Assembly (NCBI GenBank): GCA_009869945.1
Contig: WIXG01000576.1
Location: 1-36,786 of the forward strand
From: Mesaphorura yosii
Taxonomy: Eukaryota; Arthropoda; Collembola; Poduromorpha; Tullbergiidae
Length of the DNA: 36,786 nucleotides
Direction of reading: 5' to 3'
Below are positions 1-13,100 of this stretch, in pieces. Position 1 is the first letter of the stretch. Each line of letters starts with the position of its first letter. The notes beneath the pieces were generated by a model, which saw only the letters and a program-made list of their open reading frames with translations, was not told the DNA's origin and did no database searches. The position numbers and the translations under genes are program-made.

Positions 1-3000
1 TTACATTTTATGAGAGCGAAAATATTTGAATAATAAACCAGTGAAGTCTGAAATCTTCCTCTGCAGTTTTCTCTCAGAGTGGAGAATCGAGTCAGTCGGA
101 GTTGATGAGCGTCTGTCTTTGATGGGCTCCCACTCGGCCGTGCGTGTGCGGCGTAATGAAGAATCTCTGAGGAGGGCTTGCACAATGATAAATTGATATA
201 AAATGGATCTGACACAGGCCTGTCATTCGGAAATCTAATGATTCGATTTATACTCGAATTATTGCAGGCTGCTGCTAATACGCGACGCGAGCAGATGAAG
301 ACGATGATCAAAGTACTTTTCCAGGGAGAAATGAGGCGATGCTTATTTACTGACGGACTTGGTTGGTCGTCGTCGTAATTCATGGCCTGCCTGGCTGGAG
401 ACTCGCTGTTGTTTTTGTCCTTCACTCCGTCCTTCCAGCTCGCTGCTGCTGTCGCCCTGCTTTCACATTATAAACTCATATTTCATAATTCTAGGCTCCC
501 TCCGCGGCCTCCGAATAGACAGCAACTCGGAACTCGCGGCGGCTCGGAAAAGAAAAAATGTGAGATACTTTCGCAAACTTTTTCGCGTCTTGCGTCTAGT
601 TTGAAAAGTTCGACGTTGAAGAAAGCGATATTTACTTTCCAACCGCTTTGCATAATAGTTAAGTGCAGCACTCTGCGCAAACCACAAAACTTTCCGCAGC
701 AGCAGCGCAAGGAAGAAACACCAAACGCGGCCACAGTCGCTTAGGATTCGATTCGTGTTGTCGAACCCAAACGAACGTGAACGCGAATGCGAACGTGACC
801 AACAAAAGCAGTAGTGGCAGTGGCTCGGAGACAATGGACGACGACAATTGCGAATCGGCGACGGCGGAGCAGCATCAATGCAAGTCTGCAAGTGGCCGTG
901 ATGTGTCTGCAGACCTTCTGGTCAAGAGCAGGTTGACCAGAAACCGGAATCATTATTAGTAAGCGACATGTACGCGTACGTGTGCGTGAATAAATAGCGT
1001 GGCGAACTGCGAACTGGCAATTTTTTTGCAAACCACAGACACGGACTGCAGACTGGCCGTGCTAATTTTACTGTAGCGTTGCCGTTGCCGTCCTTGTCTG
1101 TCGTCATCGTTGTGGTCAGGTCGAATTAATCACGGCGAGATGAGCCCGCGTGTGGACTTCGGATGTCGACATCCACGAGCAATGAGCAATGCAAGAAATG
1201 GCTTGCTTGGCTTAGCTTGGCGGAGAGGTCAAAGACGAAGAAGAGGATCGCTGGGGAGACGCTTCCGTGTCGGAGTCGATTACGCGTGCCCGAATGGACT
1301 TCCCGAAATAAGAGTCAGTCCGACATAATAATCAGTTAAGACACTAGTGTGTTGTAATGTGCGGCCAGTATTTTCTTTGAAAAATAATTCTCATGATGCC
1401 ATTCCATTACTACTTCTGCGCGTACTGCAATTGCTGGAGTACGTGCACGAGGATCAGCGAGCAGCAAGGTACGGCTCCATGCAGGCAGGCAGGTAGCGCG
1501 TCCGTCCGTCTTGGCGACTTGCTCGTGCCTGCTGGTTTTTGCCTGTTGCGAATAAACCTCCTTTGCTTTGCTGGCATGGTAGCCGAGCTTGCCGTGGCGT
1601 GGCTTCGTAATAATATTATCATTCCATATACCTCGCTCTCTCATTTTTATATTATTTCATAATATATTTGGCTTGTAATTCAACCAGCAGCCATCCAAGC
1701 CAGCCAGCAGCAGCAACTGTTTTGCACAGGCATTCGCGTTTACTCTTGCTTTTGCCTTTGCTTTTCGCGTGTGCTTGCCAGCAGAAGCCAAGCGGGTGCT
1801 TCGCTACTGCTGCTTCGTCGTGGCTTCTGTGTGGTGGTGGTGAGATTCGACGACGGGGTTTCACTCCACTGCTCGCGTCTCCGCTGATTCAGTCAGTACA
1901 CCACGCGTTTTCGGGGCAGTCAGAGAGACGAGGCTCTTCTTTTTTTAACATTCTGTTTCTTTTCGTTGGTGTTTTCATTTCCGCAAGCCGAAAGTGCGAC
2001 CAGGAAAGTGAGACGACTCGGCCAGGACAGGCAGGAACGAACTTGGAAACGAAAAAACGAACGCAGAACTTAAAAAGTGACCGGATTTCGTGTCCGTGTG
2101 CAATTGCTGCATTGCCGTTTCTAGTGGCCAGAGGGACGATTCATCCAAGTGCGATGTGAGACAGACTCGAGACTTGAGGCTTCCAAGCGGATCAAAAACC
2201 AAGAAACTTGCGTTCCGCGGCTTTTGCTTTTGTGTTTCCGAAACTCGAACGAGAAAACTTTGTCGTCGACCACAAATAAGGCAAAGGTAAGATTCGGATT
2301 CTCAGATTCATTCTCCCACCGACAGAATAAAAATACACCGTAAAACAAATTGACCGTAAACGTAAACCGTAAAAGTGCCAAATGCAAAGGCAAAGACAAA
2401 GTGCGGTCGTGGCATAACGCGTAATGAATAATAAGTACATAAAAGCTTAAAGATGAGCAGAGAATAAATACGCTTCAATACCTGTTTAATGTCTTGAAAA
2501 TAAGCTCTGAGCTTTGTTGACACCTGCAATTACTCAATTAGTATGCACTTGAGACGACGCACGCGCAAACGCGACGGCCAAACCTGATTTGTAACGTCAA
2601 ATTGTGGTGCTGACGAATGGTGCAGTCTGGTCTCGCCCCGGGTTCGGAGTAATCAGGCAAGCCATAATCTAGCTGTAATCAGGCGTGGCCTGTCTGATTA
2701 GCATTCAGACAAAACAGAATTCACGACAGGCAGGCGGGCGGGTCAAAACGCAAGCGGGCAGCGCAGCCTCAAAGACCAATTTCGACGGCGGCTCTGACGA
2801 TGACGGCTTGTTTTCTTTTGTGTTTCCAGAAATGCGGACGCTGCACGTCTGGACAGGCTCGGACACCGTCGGAGCTCCTCAGCAGCAGCAGGCGTGAGGG
2901 CGACGACGAGAGCGGAAAGATCGACAGTCGACCGCAACAATAAAAATTAGGCGAGGAGAGGAGGTCATAAACAAACTTCTGGGCGAGTTTAAGTCGCCCC

Positions 3001-3903
3001 ATGCCTGCCGCATCGTGAAGAGAGAAAGAAGAAGCAGAAGCGACGATGAGAAGAGAGAAGAAATGAAGAAAAATCGTTTCTGCTGGAGAAAGTAAAGCCC
3101 GTCAAAATAAATAGCTGGCTTTCTCTTTTCCTTCGCTGCAGAGCTGTCATCATTAGGCATTCGAGTCCGGCCGTCGAGTGTTGGTTGTAAAAATACAAAA
3201 GTCAAACATCCTCGAGACAAGAAGGCCAGACAAAAGTCATTGTGGCTAGGCCACGAACAGAGCCTCTTGTGTAATACCCAAAATTAAGACAAAGCGGCAC
3301 ACATCAGACTCATCGAGCCTTGTTTGTTCCGACCGCCGCTTCCGGACCGGCAATCCGTCAGCCAAGCCATAACAGCAAGAAGCAAAGAAATTTCGCCGCG
3401 CCGCGCCGAATCATGCCATCGATTCCTGAGACAATTGCCAGTCTCGTCGATCGAGATTCCTGGACTCAATAATTACAGCTAGTCGGGGAAACCGCAGCAG
3501 ACTTCTTATCATTCTCCTCCTTTAATTGAGTGCGCAAACAGACGCCCGGGCTGCCGCAGTGCAAAACAGCAGGAGTGCATCGAAGTTCGGAAACTCGGAA
3601 CTCGAGCTTGTGTCCGGGATCAACTCGTAATACCTGGACGTTAAGTTAATCTCTAATTACAGAGTAGTTTCTTGCGTGTGCGAGTGCTTTTGCGGCGAGT
3701 GAGCTCTCCTTTCGTGTAACGAGCTAGCTTCATTGTCATTTAAAAATAGAGTTCCTAATTGCGCAACCGAATTAGAGTCGTCCAACTGAACGAGTTCAAC
3801 GAGCTTCTCCTTTCTCGATAAGGCCAAAAATACGCTCCGTTTCGTCGTCGATCAATCCCGAGTCAATTGCAATCAATCGACGACTTCCCTTCTCTTCTTC
3901 CAG
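1..3903. other. Upstream region of the receptor gene, no coding exon recognised
   Basis: This 3.9 kb holds no reading frame that resembles a known protein. It probably carries the promoter and one or more non-coding first exons of the receptor gene, because the start exon appears to be preceded by a splice acceptor at 3903. A good donor (AAAG followed by GTAAGA) ends a possible 5' exon at 2286. Degenerate GCGAAT-type hexamers lie around 773-806, and the palindrome GTACGCGTAC is at 970-979. The open frames here are rich in Arg, Ser and Cys and look like chance. Confidence 0.5.
2287..2292 (+). other. Possible splice donor of a 5' non-coding exon
   Basis: The exon side reads GCAAAG and the intron side GTAAGA, close to the metazoan donor consensus. 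It could pair with the acceptor at 3903, giving an intron of about 1.6 kb in the receptor 5' UTR. Without transcript data this is only a candidate, since consensus donors also occur by chance. Confidence 0.25.
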
Positions 3904-3989
3904 CTAGTGGAAGCCGTCGCTGCTCACTGCGTAGACGTCAGAAGAACCCTTTAGCGATTTAGCTCGTGTAACCAAAAGCCAGTCTCACG
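3904..3989 (+). other. Receptor 5' UTR portion behind a strong splice acceptor
   Basis: A pyrimidine-rich tract (about 3883-3900) ends in CAG at 3901-3903, a strong acceptor. From 3904 to 3989 there is no ATG, and TAG and TAA stops lie in frame just before the start codon (the TAA is 3969-3971). The first ATG of this exon is therefore the receptor start. A CRE-like GACGTCA is at 3934-3940. Confidence 0.5.
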
Positions 3990-4156
3990 ATGGTGTTTAA
4001 TGTGATTTTCCGAGTGATTCAGGGTGTTGTGTTTGTGTCTATCATCCTCTCCGCCATCCTCGGCAATCTCCTCGTCATCGTCTCCGTCTGGAGAAACAGA
4101 AAACTAAGGACCCTCACAAACTACTTTGTCGTCTCCCTCGCGTTCGCCGACACTTT
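3990..4156 (+). CDS. Receptor coding exon 1: N-terminus, TM1, start of TM2
   Basis: Encodes residues 1-55 plus two bases of codon 56. TM1 runs from about residue 10 to 33 and contains GNLLVIVSV; the first intracellular loop is [12 protein letters not shown]2 begins at [11 protein letters not shown]. The donor is TT|GTAAGT at 4157, phase 2. Stops lie in frame directly upstream, so the N-terminus cannot extend in this exon. Confidence 0.9.
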
Positions 4157-7100
4157 GTAAGTCGCCAATTCTCAATAAATTTTCAATTTTTTTACTTTGC
4201 AAAGTTCGCACGACGTCAAGACGCAGTACACAAAAAACTGCCCGTTTTAGCGACCGTTTAGGCGTTTTTGAGTATTCTTACCTGAAAATCGTTAAAATGT
4301 CTCAACTGCGTTTGAAAACACTGAATTCGTGTTTCTGTGGACTGAAAGTGACTTCTAAACATGACGTAGCTGTAGAAGACACTCGCCCATCGCCCTTGTC
4401 CATGTCAATGAAATTCCTGTGTGTACATGCAAACTTCGGAACGAGAACGCGTGCGGCGTACATCATCGATAATCAACTTCTCAGCCTTCTTTGTTTTGCT
4501 TCTGCCTGCTCTGTCCTGCTCTGCTGCTTTGGGCTATTTTAGCAGTTTTAGTCGGTTGCATGCGTCCGTCGTTCGACACACAATTCGATGCATAAAGAGC
4601 TCCGTGCACGCCGGCCGACTCGCTCAATTATTCATTTGTCTAATAACTAACTGGCCGGTCGGTAGCTCTTCATTCTTCACCGATTCACTGACAAAACTCC
4701 CCGCCGTGCCGATTAGCCTCTCAATTCCCAAACACTCCAAGGAGCTCAAATGTCAAGAAAAAGGAAGGCGGCTGGGGAGTCAAAAAGTGCCGCGGAAGAG
4801 CAACAAACTGCAAACGCAAACTGGCCCTACGTGGCCTTGGTCAGGCCATCTCCGAACCGTAGGCCCTCGCTCGTTTGCTCCACGCGAGCCTCGTTCGACG
4901 TTCGTTTTCATTTCGCGATTGATGAACAACAATTTTTAAATTGGCCGAGCCAAGCCATGCCAGGGTCTTTGCTGCTGCTCTGCTGTTGTTACGTCAGAAG
5001 AGGATTTGCAGGAGGAAAAGACGCGGTCGTGTTGTTGTGCAAGACTTTGAAGATTTAATCTGCGGTCTTCCGCTAGACAGGCAATGGTAAATTTACTACT
5101 GCTTATGAAATGAAATGAGAGGAAGCGGCACAACGCAACTGGAAACACGTTGCACCGTGCTAATAGCTCTAATAATGGAGCATTATTGAACTGGTCGGCC
5201 TGCGGCGGCGTGGCTGTTGCGTCAGTCTTCTGATAATGGCTGGGTGGCTTACTGGAGAAGATGCGGAGGCAGAAATTAGCCGACACCGACGCGGATGCGA
5301 CCGAGAACGCGGCGGAGACACGTGCGCATGCAAAATTCATGGCACGGCGAACGATTTACTTTTCTGCAGATTAAGGAAACAAGAAACATCGCATTCGGAA
5401 TTCGGAATTCGCTATTCGCAATTGTGACAAGTAGCCTTGCTCTCTGCCCTATCCTGCCTGCTCCTGCTTATTCGGCTCAGCGTGTCTTCGCGTGTCTGAC
5501 ATGCGATGCAGTCAGCAAACGTCTCCTACCGCCGCTTTTGTTTCTTTTGTATCGCTCAATATGTTTGTCCTCAACATGATTCATGGTCGTCGCGAGCCGA
5601 CTGAGTACAACATGTTGATTTACTGTGCAGTCCGGGCCAGCAGGCCAGAGTAACAGAGAAAGAACCGACGCTGACAGCACTTTACAGAGAAAGAGGATTT
5701 TAAAGAGTCTTTCGTTCCGGCGCTTACCGACCGACTTGAGCTTCCTACATTTCGCATTTCACTTTTACTGCCAGCATTTTGCTTTTGCCATTGCCATTGC
5801 CATTGCTTTTGCTTTTACGGCCGGCTGGGCAGCCGTCTCCCGTCTTCTTCGACCCAGCCCGCCGATTGCCCGGCTGGGAATAAAATGGGCTAGATTTCTG
5901 CCCAATCTGAATCGCAAAATCGCAAATCAGTGACGGAATCGCAAATTGCATCTCGGCCGGCCGGCCACGCTGCTGTTCGCTGTGGCTGCGTTGCGTTGGT
6001 GGTCTGTCGTCTCCGTCTGCATGAAATAAAAGTCGATGGCCATTGATATGCGGATTAGTCAGCTATTTATTCGAGGAGCCGTCTTCAAAGCAAATGGCAG
6101 GTCAGCAGAACAGCCTGGACACGAGAACACGAGATCATGAATTCCAATCATTTCGGTCTGGAGAATCTGGAATCTGGACGGAGGAACAGGACGGGGGATT
6201 AAGCCCTGGACGGCCAGGCCCGATGGAAAGATTAAAGTCCTGCCGTGCAGTGTGTACCCTGTCGAGGGCGGGCTCGATAAATATTTTTATTCGCTCGTCC
6301 GGATATGAAAAGTTAACTGGCGAACAAGAAAGGGAAATTGACTTTCTTCTCCAGCGCGTCGCGTGCGCGTCTTCTCGGGACAAGACAAGACATGGGGACG
6401 GGATCTTATTGCGAAATAATGCGATCCGTGTGCGACGACCCGGCGCTAAACCCACACTCGAGATGCTCTGTTAAACGAGGCAAATCAGACACATTCGCGC
6501 TCGCGTTCGCCTGCCATTGCCATTAGCGCCGTGCCATGAGGAAGAAAGTGCTGCTCGAGATGCATAAGCAAATGCGACGATCATGTCGAGGATATTTATT
6601 CCGTGCACACAGCAACCTGCGACCTGCGAAACGCGAATTGCGAATGTGAATGTGAACGTGAATTTCTACGAGCGAGCCTCCTCAGCATTCGTACGTGGAA
6701 TTTTTCATGGTCAGTGCCTTCTGCTTTTCATACACGAGCGAGTGGAAGAGTGACGTGACACGAGCAAAGCAGCCAGCCAGTCAAGCAGCCAGTCAGCCAG
6801 CTCGATTCACAAAACACACATGTCAATTCAACTTGCAAATTCCGGATGTTTTGAAGCGAGAGAATTTTATTATCGCTTTGTGCCTGGACGAGCGAGCTGC
6901 GTCCAGTACACTTGTCAAAATAAATTGCGTACGCGTGTGTACTGCAAAATGCGAAATGCGTGGCTACTCTGCTCTGCTCGGACGTTTAAGTTGAAGCTCG
7001 CTCGTGCTCGTTAAGCGCGTAATTTCATTCCGCAGATGAGTTGAGTCAATTTAGCAGGCCATCAAATAAATTCAGGGCAGCCATAAACGAGGCGTTAGCG

Positions 7101-10100
7101 TTAGTGCACTTTATCAATTAACGTACAAAAACACGTCCGTCCTGACCAAGTGTCAAGCGACTACAAGTCAGTCGTCGAAGCCACTGAAGCCTGCTCGAGT
7201 CGAGTCAAGTCATCGAGTCGTCGTTAGTTTGTATTTGTAGTTTTGTGGTGACTGAGAGCCAAAGTCGAGATCGCCTTGGTCGGTTCCCATCCTTTGCTTG
7301 CCTTTGCTTTGCTCTCCTGCGACTCTTTCCTTCTCCTGTTAATTATTCACGGAATGCGCAATAAAAGTGCGGCAGCAATGAGTCGAGTCGCACAGCCGCG
7401 GCAGGCAGGCTGCGCGCTGAGAATCTTCCGTCTAAATTAATTGGATGCAAAACTACTCCAACATGCATCTTTAATTTTGATTTTAATGCCACCGGTTCCT
7501 CCTCGCCAGCGCCAGCCGAGCCCAAGGAAACGAGTTTTGGAGCCCTCGTCCAAGTTTAATAATTAAGAACGCAATTTGCATATTGAACGGTTGGCTGTGT
7601 CGCATTCGTTTCAGAAGACGACGACTCCTCTGCCTAATTTATTTACTCACTCGCCAGTCGCGAAATCTGCACAGCCAAGCTTGTCACTGCTTTGCTTTTG
7701 CCGTTGCTTTGTCATCTTATCGCTGTCAATGCTGCCCGAGCCGAGGAATTCTGCGAGATTCGCGTCTCGGGAAATGAAAGATGCATGACATCCTGACCAA
7801 AGAAACTCGAATTCGTGGTGAACCACACAAGCGGCAGTACGTGCCTTCGTTTTGCTGTTCTCTGATCTGAGGTCGAGATTAAAATATGATTTGTAAACTC
7901 TTCTGCTCATGTTCTTGACATTTTCTTATTCCTGCGACCACTTCTCGCCTGTCTGTACGTGTCTGTGCTGCGTGTGAACGCTGAACTCTTCCCGTGCGTG
8001 GCCTGGCTGAGGTTGGTTGTTGATCTCGAGCGAGTCAAGTGGCTTGTGGCTGACTGAGATCTCTGCCAGGCACCGCACAATGTTTACGAGATCGACAGAG
8101 TTGAGTCATCATAAATTCATTATTTCTGCAGCGATCCCCGCGCCGCATCGTGTTGTCGTGTAATGCGAATGCACTGTTTGTTGTGGCGCAGAGGCGCTAA
8201 TTGCGTATAAATTTCAATGCACAAGAATGCGAATGACTGAATTTGCTGTCTGTTTGCAGGGTGGCCCTGTGCGCGATGAGCTTCAACGCGAGTCAGACGC
8301 TGAGCGGGCGGTGGTTGTTTACGGATGTGATATGCGACCTGTGGAACTCCCTCGACGTGTACTTCTGCACCACCTCCATCCTCCACCTTTGCTGCATCTC
8401 CGTCGATAGATTCTACGCCATCTGCAAACCGCTCCAGTATCCACTCACCATGACGGCCAGGAAAGTCCGCATCATGCTCGGTAAGAAACCGCAAAATTAC
8501 AACTACAGCGAAATACGCAATAATTGCTTAATGCTCAACGCAGTTACGGGAGGCAATTAGTGGAAAGGTCAAACCGCCATTTGCGACTTGCGTAAGCCGT
8601 CGTCAGAGTCGGCCAAAGGCCAAGGTGTCTGTTGGGCCCACGCCATGACGTGTCCGCGCATAAGGGCTTGAATGTGCGCTTGACTCGGCAGGCGTGACAA
8701 GCAAAGCAAAGCAACGAAAAACAAGCCAGGTCGAGTGAGAACCAAAATAGACGCGATTCACGACTCACAATTCGCGATTTGTTAGCGACGACGCGCAACA
8801 CAACGCAGTAGGCAAAAGCAATTTGGCATTGTATCATTTTAAAATTTCTCATTTCGCATTTCCCATTTCAAGCTTTCCATTCGCAGATATAAACGAGATG
8901 TCTGAATCCGCGATGCGATTCACCCATCGCGAGTGCACGGCGAACGTCGGCCAACGCGACGAAGCCTTCCTTGCCTGCCATGCCACTACCGTTTTTCGCT
9001 AGTGGCAGTAGCTTGACGAAATGGAATTAAGAATTGTATAAATAATTTCACTGACGTTTAAGGCACGAAAGTGCACGAGAGTCCAAAATGGCATGGCACA
9101 GCAATTGCTTGCCATGCTCGGCTCGGCGACTGTCCGTACGCAAGAAAACAGCACAACACGGCGCTTTGCCTACCTGCACTAGCGCTGCGCTGTCCTGTGC
9201 TGTGATCAGAGCGATTAATTTATACGGGCTACATTCAGACGGCCTATATTAAGACCGAGAAATGTCATTCTGCACTCGCAACAGCGGCCCTGTCATTGTC
9301 TTTTGTCTATTCCGCGGCTGTCCGTATTTTCGTACGCGTACTTTCGTGCAGAGGAATGGCGAATGGAACCACGCAACACGCAGCTCGGCCGGCCAGGAAT
9401 CAGAACTCGAACGGTAACGGTAACGGAGGCTTCTTCTCATTGAATTCTATTTACTGCTCGTTGGCACTGGTAGGTATGCGAACTCAATCAATATCGAACG
9501 ATTAGTGCTTCCTTCTTCTACTGTGCGGGCTTCATTCCGACGCCAATTACGCGTACATGAAATGCGAGCCCACTTTCCGGGAAACCCGTCCGTCAATGTC
9601 CAAATACAAACCAAAGTCGGTTGAGAGCGGCGGCATGTCGACTGAAGACGTTTATGCTTGTTTACAAGACGAATAAAAATTCAGAGGCTAATTAAGTTGG
9701 AGTACATTTATGACGAGGCGTGTACGAGTTACAAGGCTAATGACGGCAGCGGTTAATTAACTCGCCGATTTATCTCAGCCGCAACGCACAGCAAAGCAAG
9801 TGCCTTGCTTTGCACGAAGCTCGTTGCTCCCGTCTTTCCTTCGCCTTGGTTTTGTGGAGAGCGTTGAGGTTTCTCGTCTGAGTTTGTAATGAGGCAGAAT
9901 ATTCGCGGTAAAGATGCACGCTCACAATCATCCAGAAATTATGCCTAATAAATAACTCGACGAATGCAACGAGACTCGCGAGCGCTGCTGCCTCTCTGAC
10001 GAGGTTCGTCTTCGCCTTCCGACTCGACTCGAACTTGACTCGTGCCTATTTTTAGGCTAGGAGAATTAGAACACATTTAGCATTTAGCATTTAGCGAATT

Positions 10101-13100
10101 TGTAAGTTCATTTGAATGCATTCGGATTTACAAGGCGGCGGCGTGCACCTGCTCTTAATCAATTAGGGAGAGCACTATTGCTATTGCTGTTTACGTTGCG
10201 GGCGGAGTCGCGGAGGCTCCCAAAATAAATGCGGCCGTGTTTACTCCCGCCGCGTCCGACTGAGTCTGGAACAGGGATGGCTTGATTAATCTGCATCGCG
10301 GATCTCGCGTTTATAAATAGCCGGTCGCAACCTTCCTTCCAATTCTTCTGCGTCATCGCCATCGTCTTGATTCTAAAATTCTAATTCTCCGATCACGATT
10401 CGCGAAATTTGAGCACCCGCCGACGCCAACGCCGAGGAGCGCAGTGAAATGCGAAAAGGGGAAAAGGTGAGAGGCCGGCTTTCAATGAGGCGACGACGAG
10501 CTGTCGGACGCTTTTAATCTTTCGCGTCTTAATAAACTTTTATGGAGGAGAAAGTTTCGGAGCGAGCGAAAGCGAGTGTCGACACAGACTCGAAGAGCAC
10601 TTTATTATGAAGAGCTGCTCAGCTGCACACGTTCTTAATGGTTTTAATTTTTGACATTGTTCTCTCGCCCCATTCGTCGTTCTTCTCTGCCGAGCATAAA
10701 AGTCGTTCGAGCCCCATTTTTGAGTGTGGATTTTGCGTCGCGTCGCGAACTGAATCATAATCGTAAAGAACTTAGCGAGTGGAATGTGAAAATGAGTCTT
10801 TACTTTTACTTTCTCGGGGCTGCCTGGCCAACGAGCTCATTCATCAGCTTCCACTCGATGCCCGTGACAAGAAAACGCTCTCTGCCCATTTGTCTCATCT
10901 CCTCGTCATTCTTCTTCCAGAATCCTCTGTCTTTGCCACTGCTCTGCCTTTGTCTTTGTGGATGACGACGACCGGAGCGGAAAAATTGCCATTCTGAATT
11001 CTGCTCTCTCCTCGTCGGCGTGAATCTGCATTCCAAAATGTGAGACCCGAAATAGTACAAAATTCAGGCAGGCAGGATCGCATTTCACTCTGCCTTGTGG
11101 TGCTGTGTTCCGCCATGCGGCCAGCCAGCCGCTTGTTGCTCTCTCGTCGACTCACATTACGCGTGCGCATTAGCGTTATTGTTATGGTTATTATGATTTT
11201 ACAGTCTTTTATCTCACACAAGAAACACGCGAGCGAGCGACCGGTTGGCACTCCAAAATACGTTGTACACAATTTCCATTTTTGCATAATATCCAATATT
11301 TTTCAAATTTCAAGCTGTTGCTCCCGTCTTTGGTACTCTTGCTTTTGCCTGCGCCTCCTCCTCGGTGGCGGTGCGCTGCGGAGCCACCGCAGAGCATTTT
11401 GCATTTGCATTTTGCATTTTACGAGACAAAGTGGCAAAACGAAGATCGAATTCACGGGCTGCTGCTCTCCAGCAGCCTGGCAGATATTAATCAAGACGGA
11501 TTTTCGAGTGATGCTGCCATGCCAGAGAGATGAGCAAGCAGACGAGACGGATAAAGTTCCCAACTCAATCAACGGCCGAGTGCATAAACCGAGGCACGAC
11601 GAAAGATGAAAGCCATTCATCATTACTGACGACCGAGTTTCTTAACCGACCGACTCCTTAGCAAACCAAGCCAGCCGAGTCTCTCAGTAATTTGAGTGCA
11701 GCTCATCGAACATCGAAACTGTTTGCATTTATATCGACTAATTCGCGATTTCCGCTGAGCCTTCTCGCAAGTACAGACAAGACAAGACAAATCAGACACG
11801 TACACGAACACGCTTTTGCACTGCAAGTCTTCAGCTGCAAAGTTGAAGTTTTCTTTAAATCGAGCACGGCCGACATACAAGTGAATTTGTAATTCACAGC
11901 GCAACGCAGCACAGGCCAGCGCTGTGAAGCGAAGATCGCTTTCTTAATCTAACTAATGAATCTTTTTAAGCATGAAAGAGATTCCCCTTTCTTCTCCGAG
12001 AAGTGAGTGAATGAAATGACAATTATGCCAGGACATGCAAAAAAGCAAGAGCAAAGAGCAAAGAGCTCTTTGTGCTGCGGCTACGGCGGAGGACGTGCGA
12101 ATTGCGAATGCGAATACGAATTACGAGTGCGAATTGTGAATGGAGCCAAGACGGCTAGGACATCGTCGTCGAGCAGTATGTAAAAGGTGGATGAAATGAA
12201 ATTAAAATGAGGCGACTGCTGCCTCCTTCCGCGTTCCCGCACCTTATTTATGAGCCACAGCCTCCACGCTAAGCCATGCTCCGATGCTCCTCCATCGCGC
12301 CCTGTTTATTCACATTCGTATTCCATGACGAGTAAATAAAGTCGCTTGACTTGGCTGCTTGGCGGCCGCCTCCCGAAGAATTACGGAATTACGAATTACC
12401 GACTACAAATTCTGGAAATGATCGCCATGGCCATGGCTCTGGGCCCACGACCGCAAGGCACGTGCCGTGCCGCACTGCGCGGCGCTGCTTGCCAACATGT
12501 ACCCCATTATTAAGTAATTCAGCCTCACAATTCACGGCGACTACGGCTACGACTGCAACAACGACAATTCACGATTCACGATACACGATCAAAGCGCATG
12601 AAAGAGCACAAATTAAAGAGCGCGGATTCGTGCCTTTGCCTTGCCGTGCGCCGTTACCCTGTGTCCTCGACCACTACTTTGCCTCTACGCATTTCGCATG
12701 TGAGATGTGAGTTTGTGAATTTGTGATGTGAATGTCGGAGTTGAAGGGTCGGTCGATCAAAGAGCAACCAGCGACATTCCGCCGCCGCGCTGAGTGTTTT
12801 CCCTGCAATTTGAGACGAAAGCTGTGATTCTTCCGTGGCCGTAGCCATGCCGTGGCGAGGGCTCAAAGAGATTTCAGAAAGCTTCAAAGCGAATCTCGTC
12901 CATTGTTGTGGTCACGTATGCACGGCGTTTTGTACTACGCGACTACGGCGGCCACAGGAAGGTGGCGGTCGTGATTAAAACATGTGCCAAGCACGCCGAA
13001 GGACCGCGGCAGCATTCTGCATTTCGGAAGGGCCGGCTGCCGTGGTTGCCGTGTTTTGGCAGTTTCAGGCACAGCGCAGAATAATGGGAAAATAGGATCT

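Noticed and set aside
1889..1930. Possible arthropod initiator TCAGTC with a DPE-like AGACG
   Set aside because: The DPE-like motif is about 8 bases too far downstream, and TCAGT strings are common here.
4126..4939. Plus-strand frames of 138 and 172 codons after exon 1
   Set aside because: They read out of exon 1 into intron 1 in other frames and resemble nothing known.
11040..11609. 189-codon plus-strand frame in receptor intron 2
   Set aside because: No family resemblance, rich in Arg, Ser, Cys and Leu in a low-complexity way, and a frame of this length is expected about once by chance in this window.
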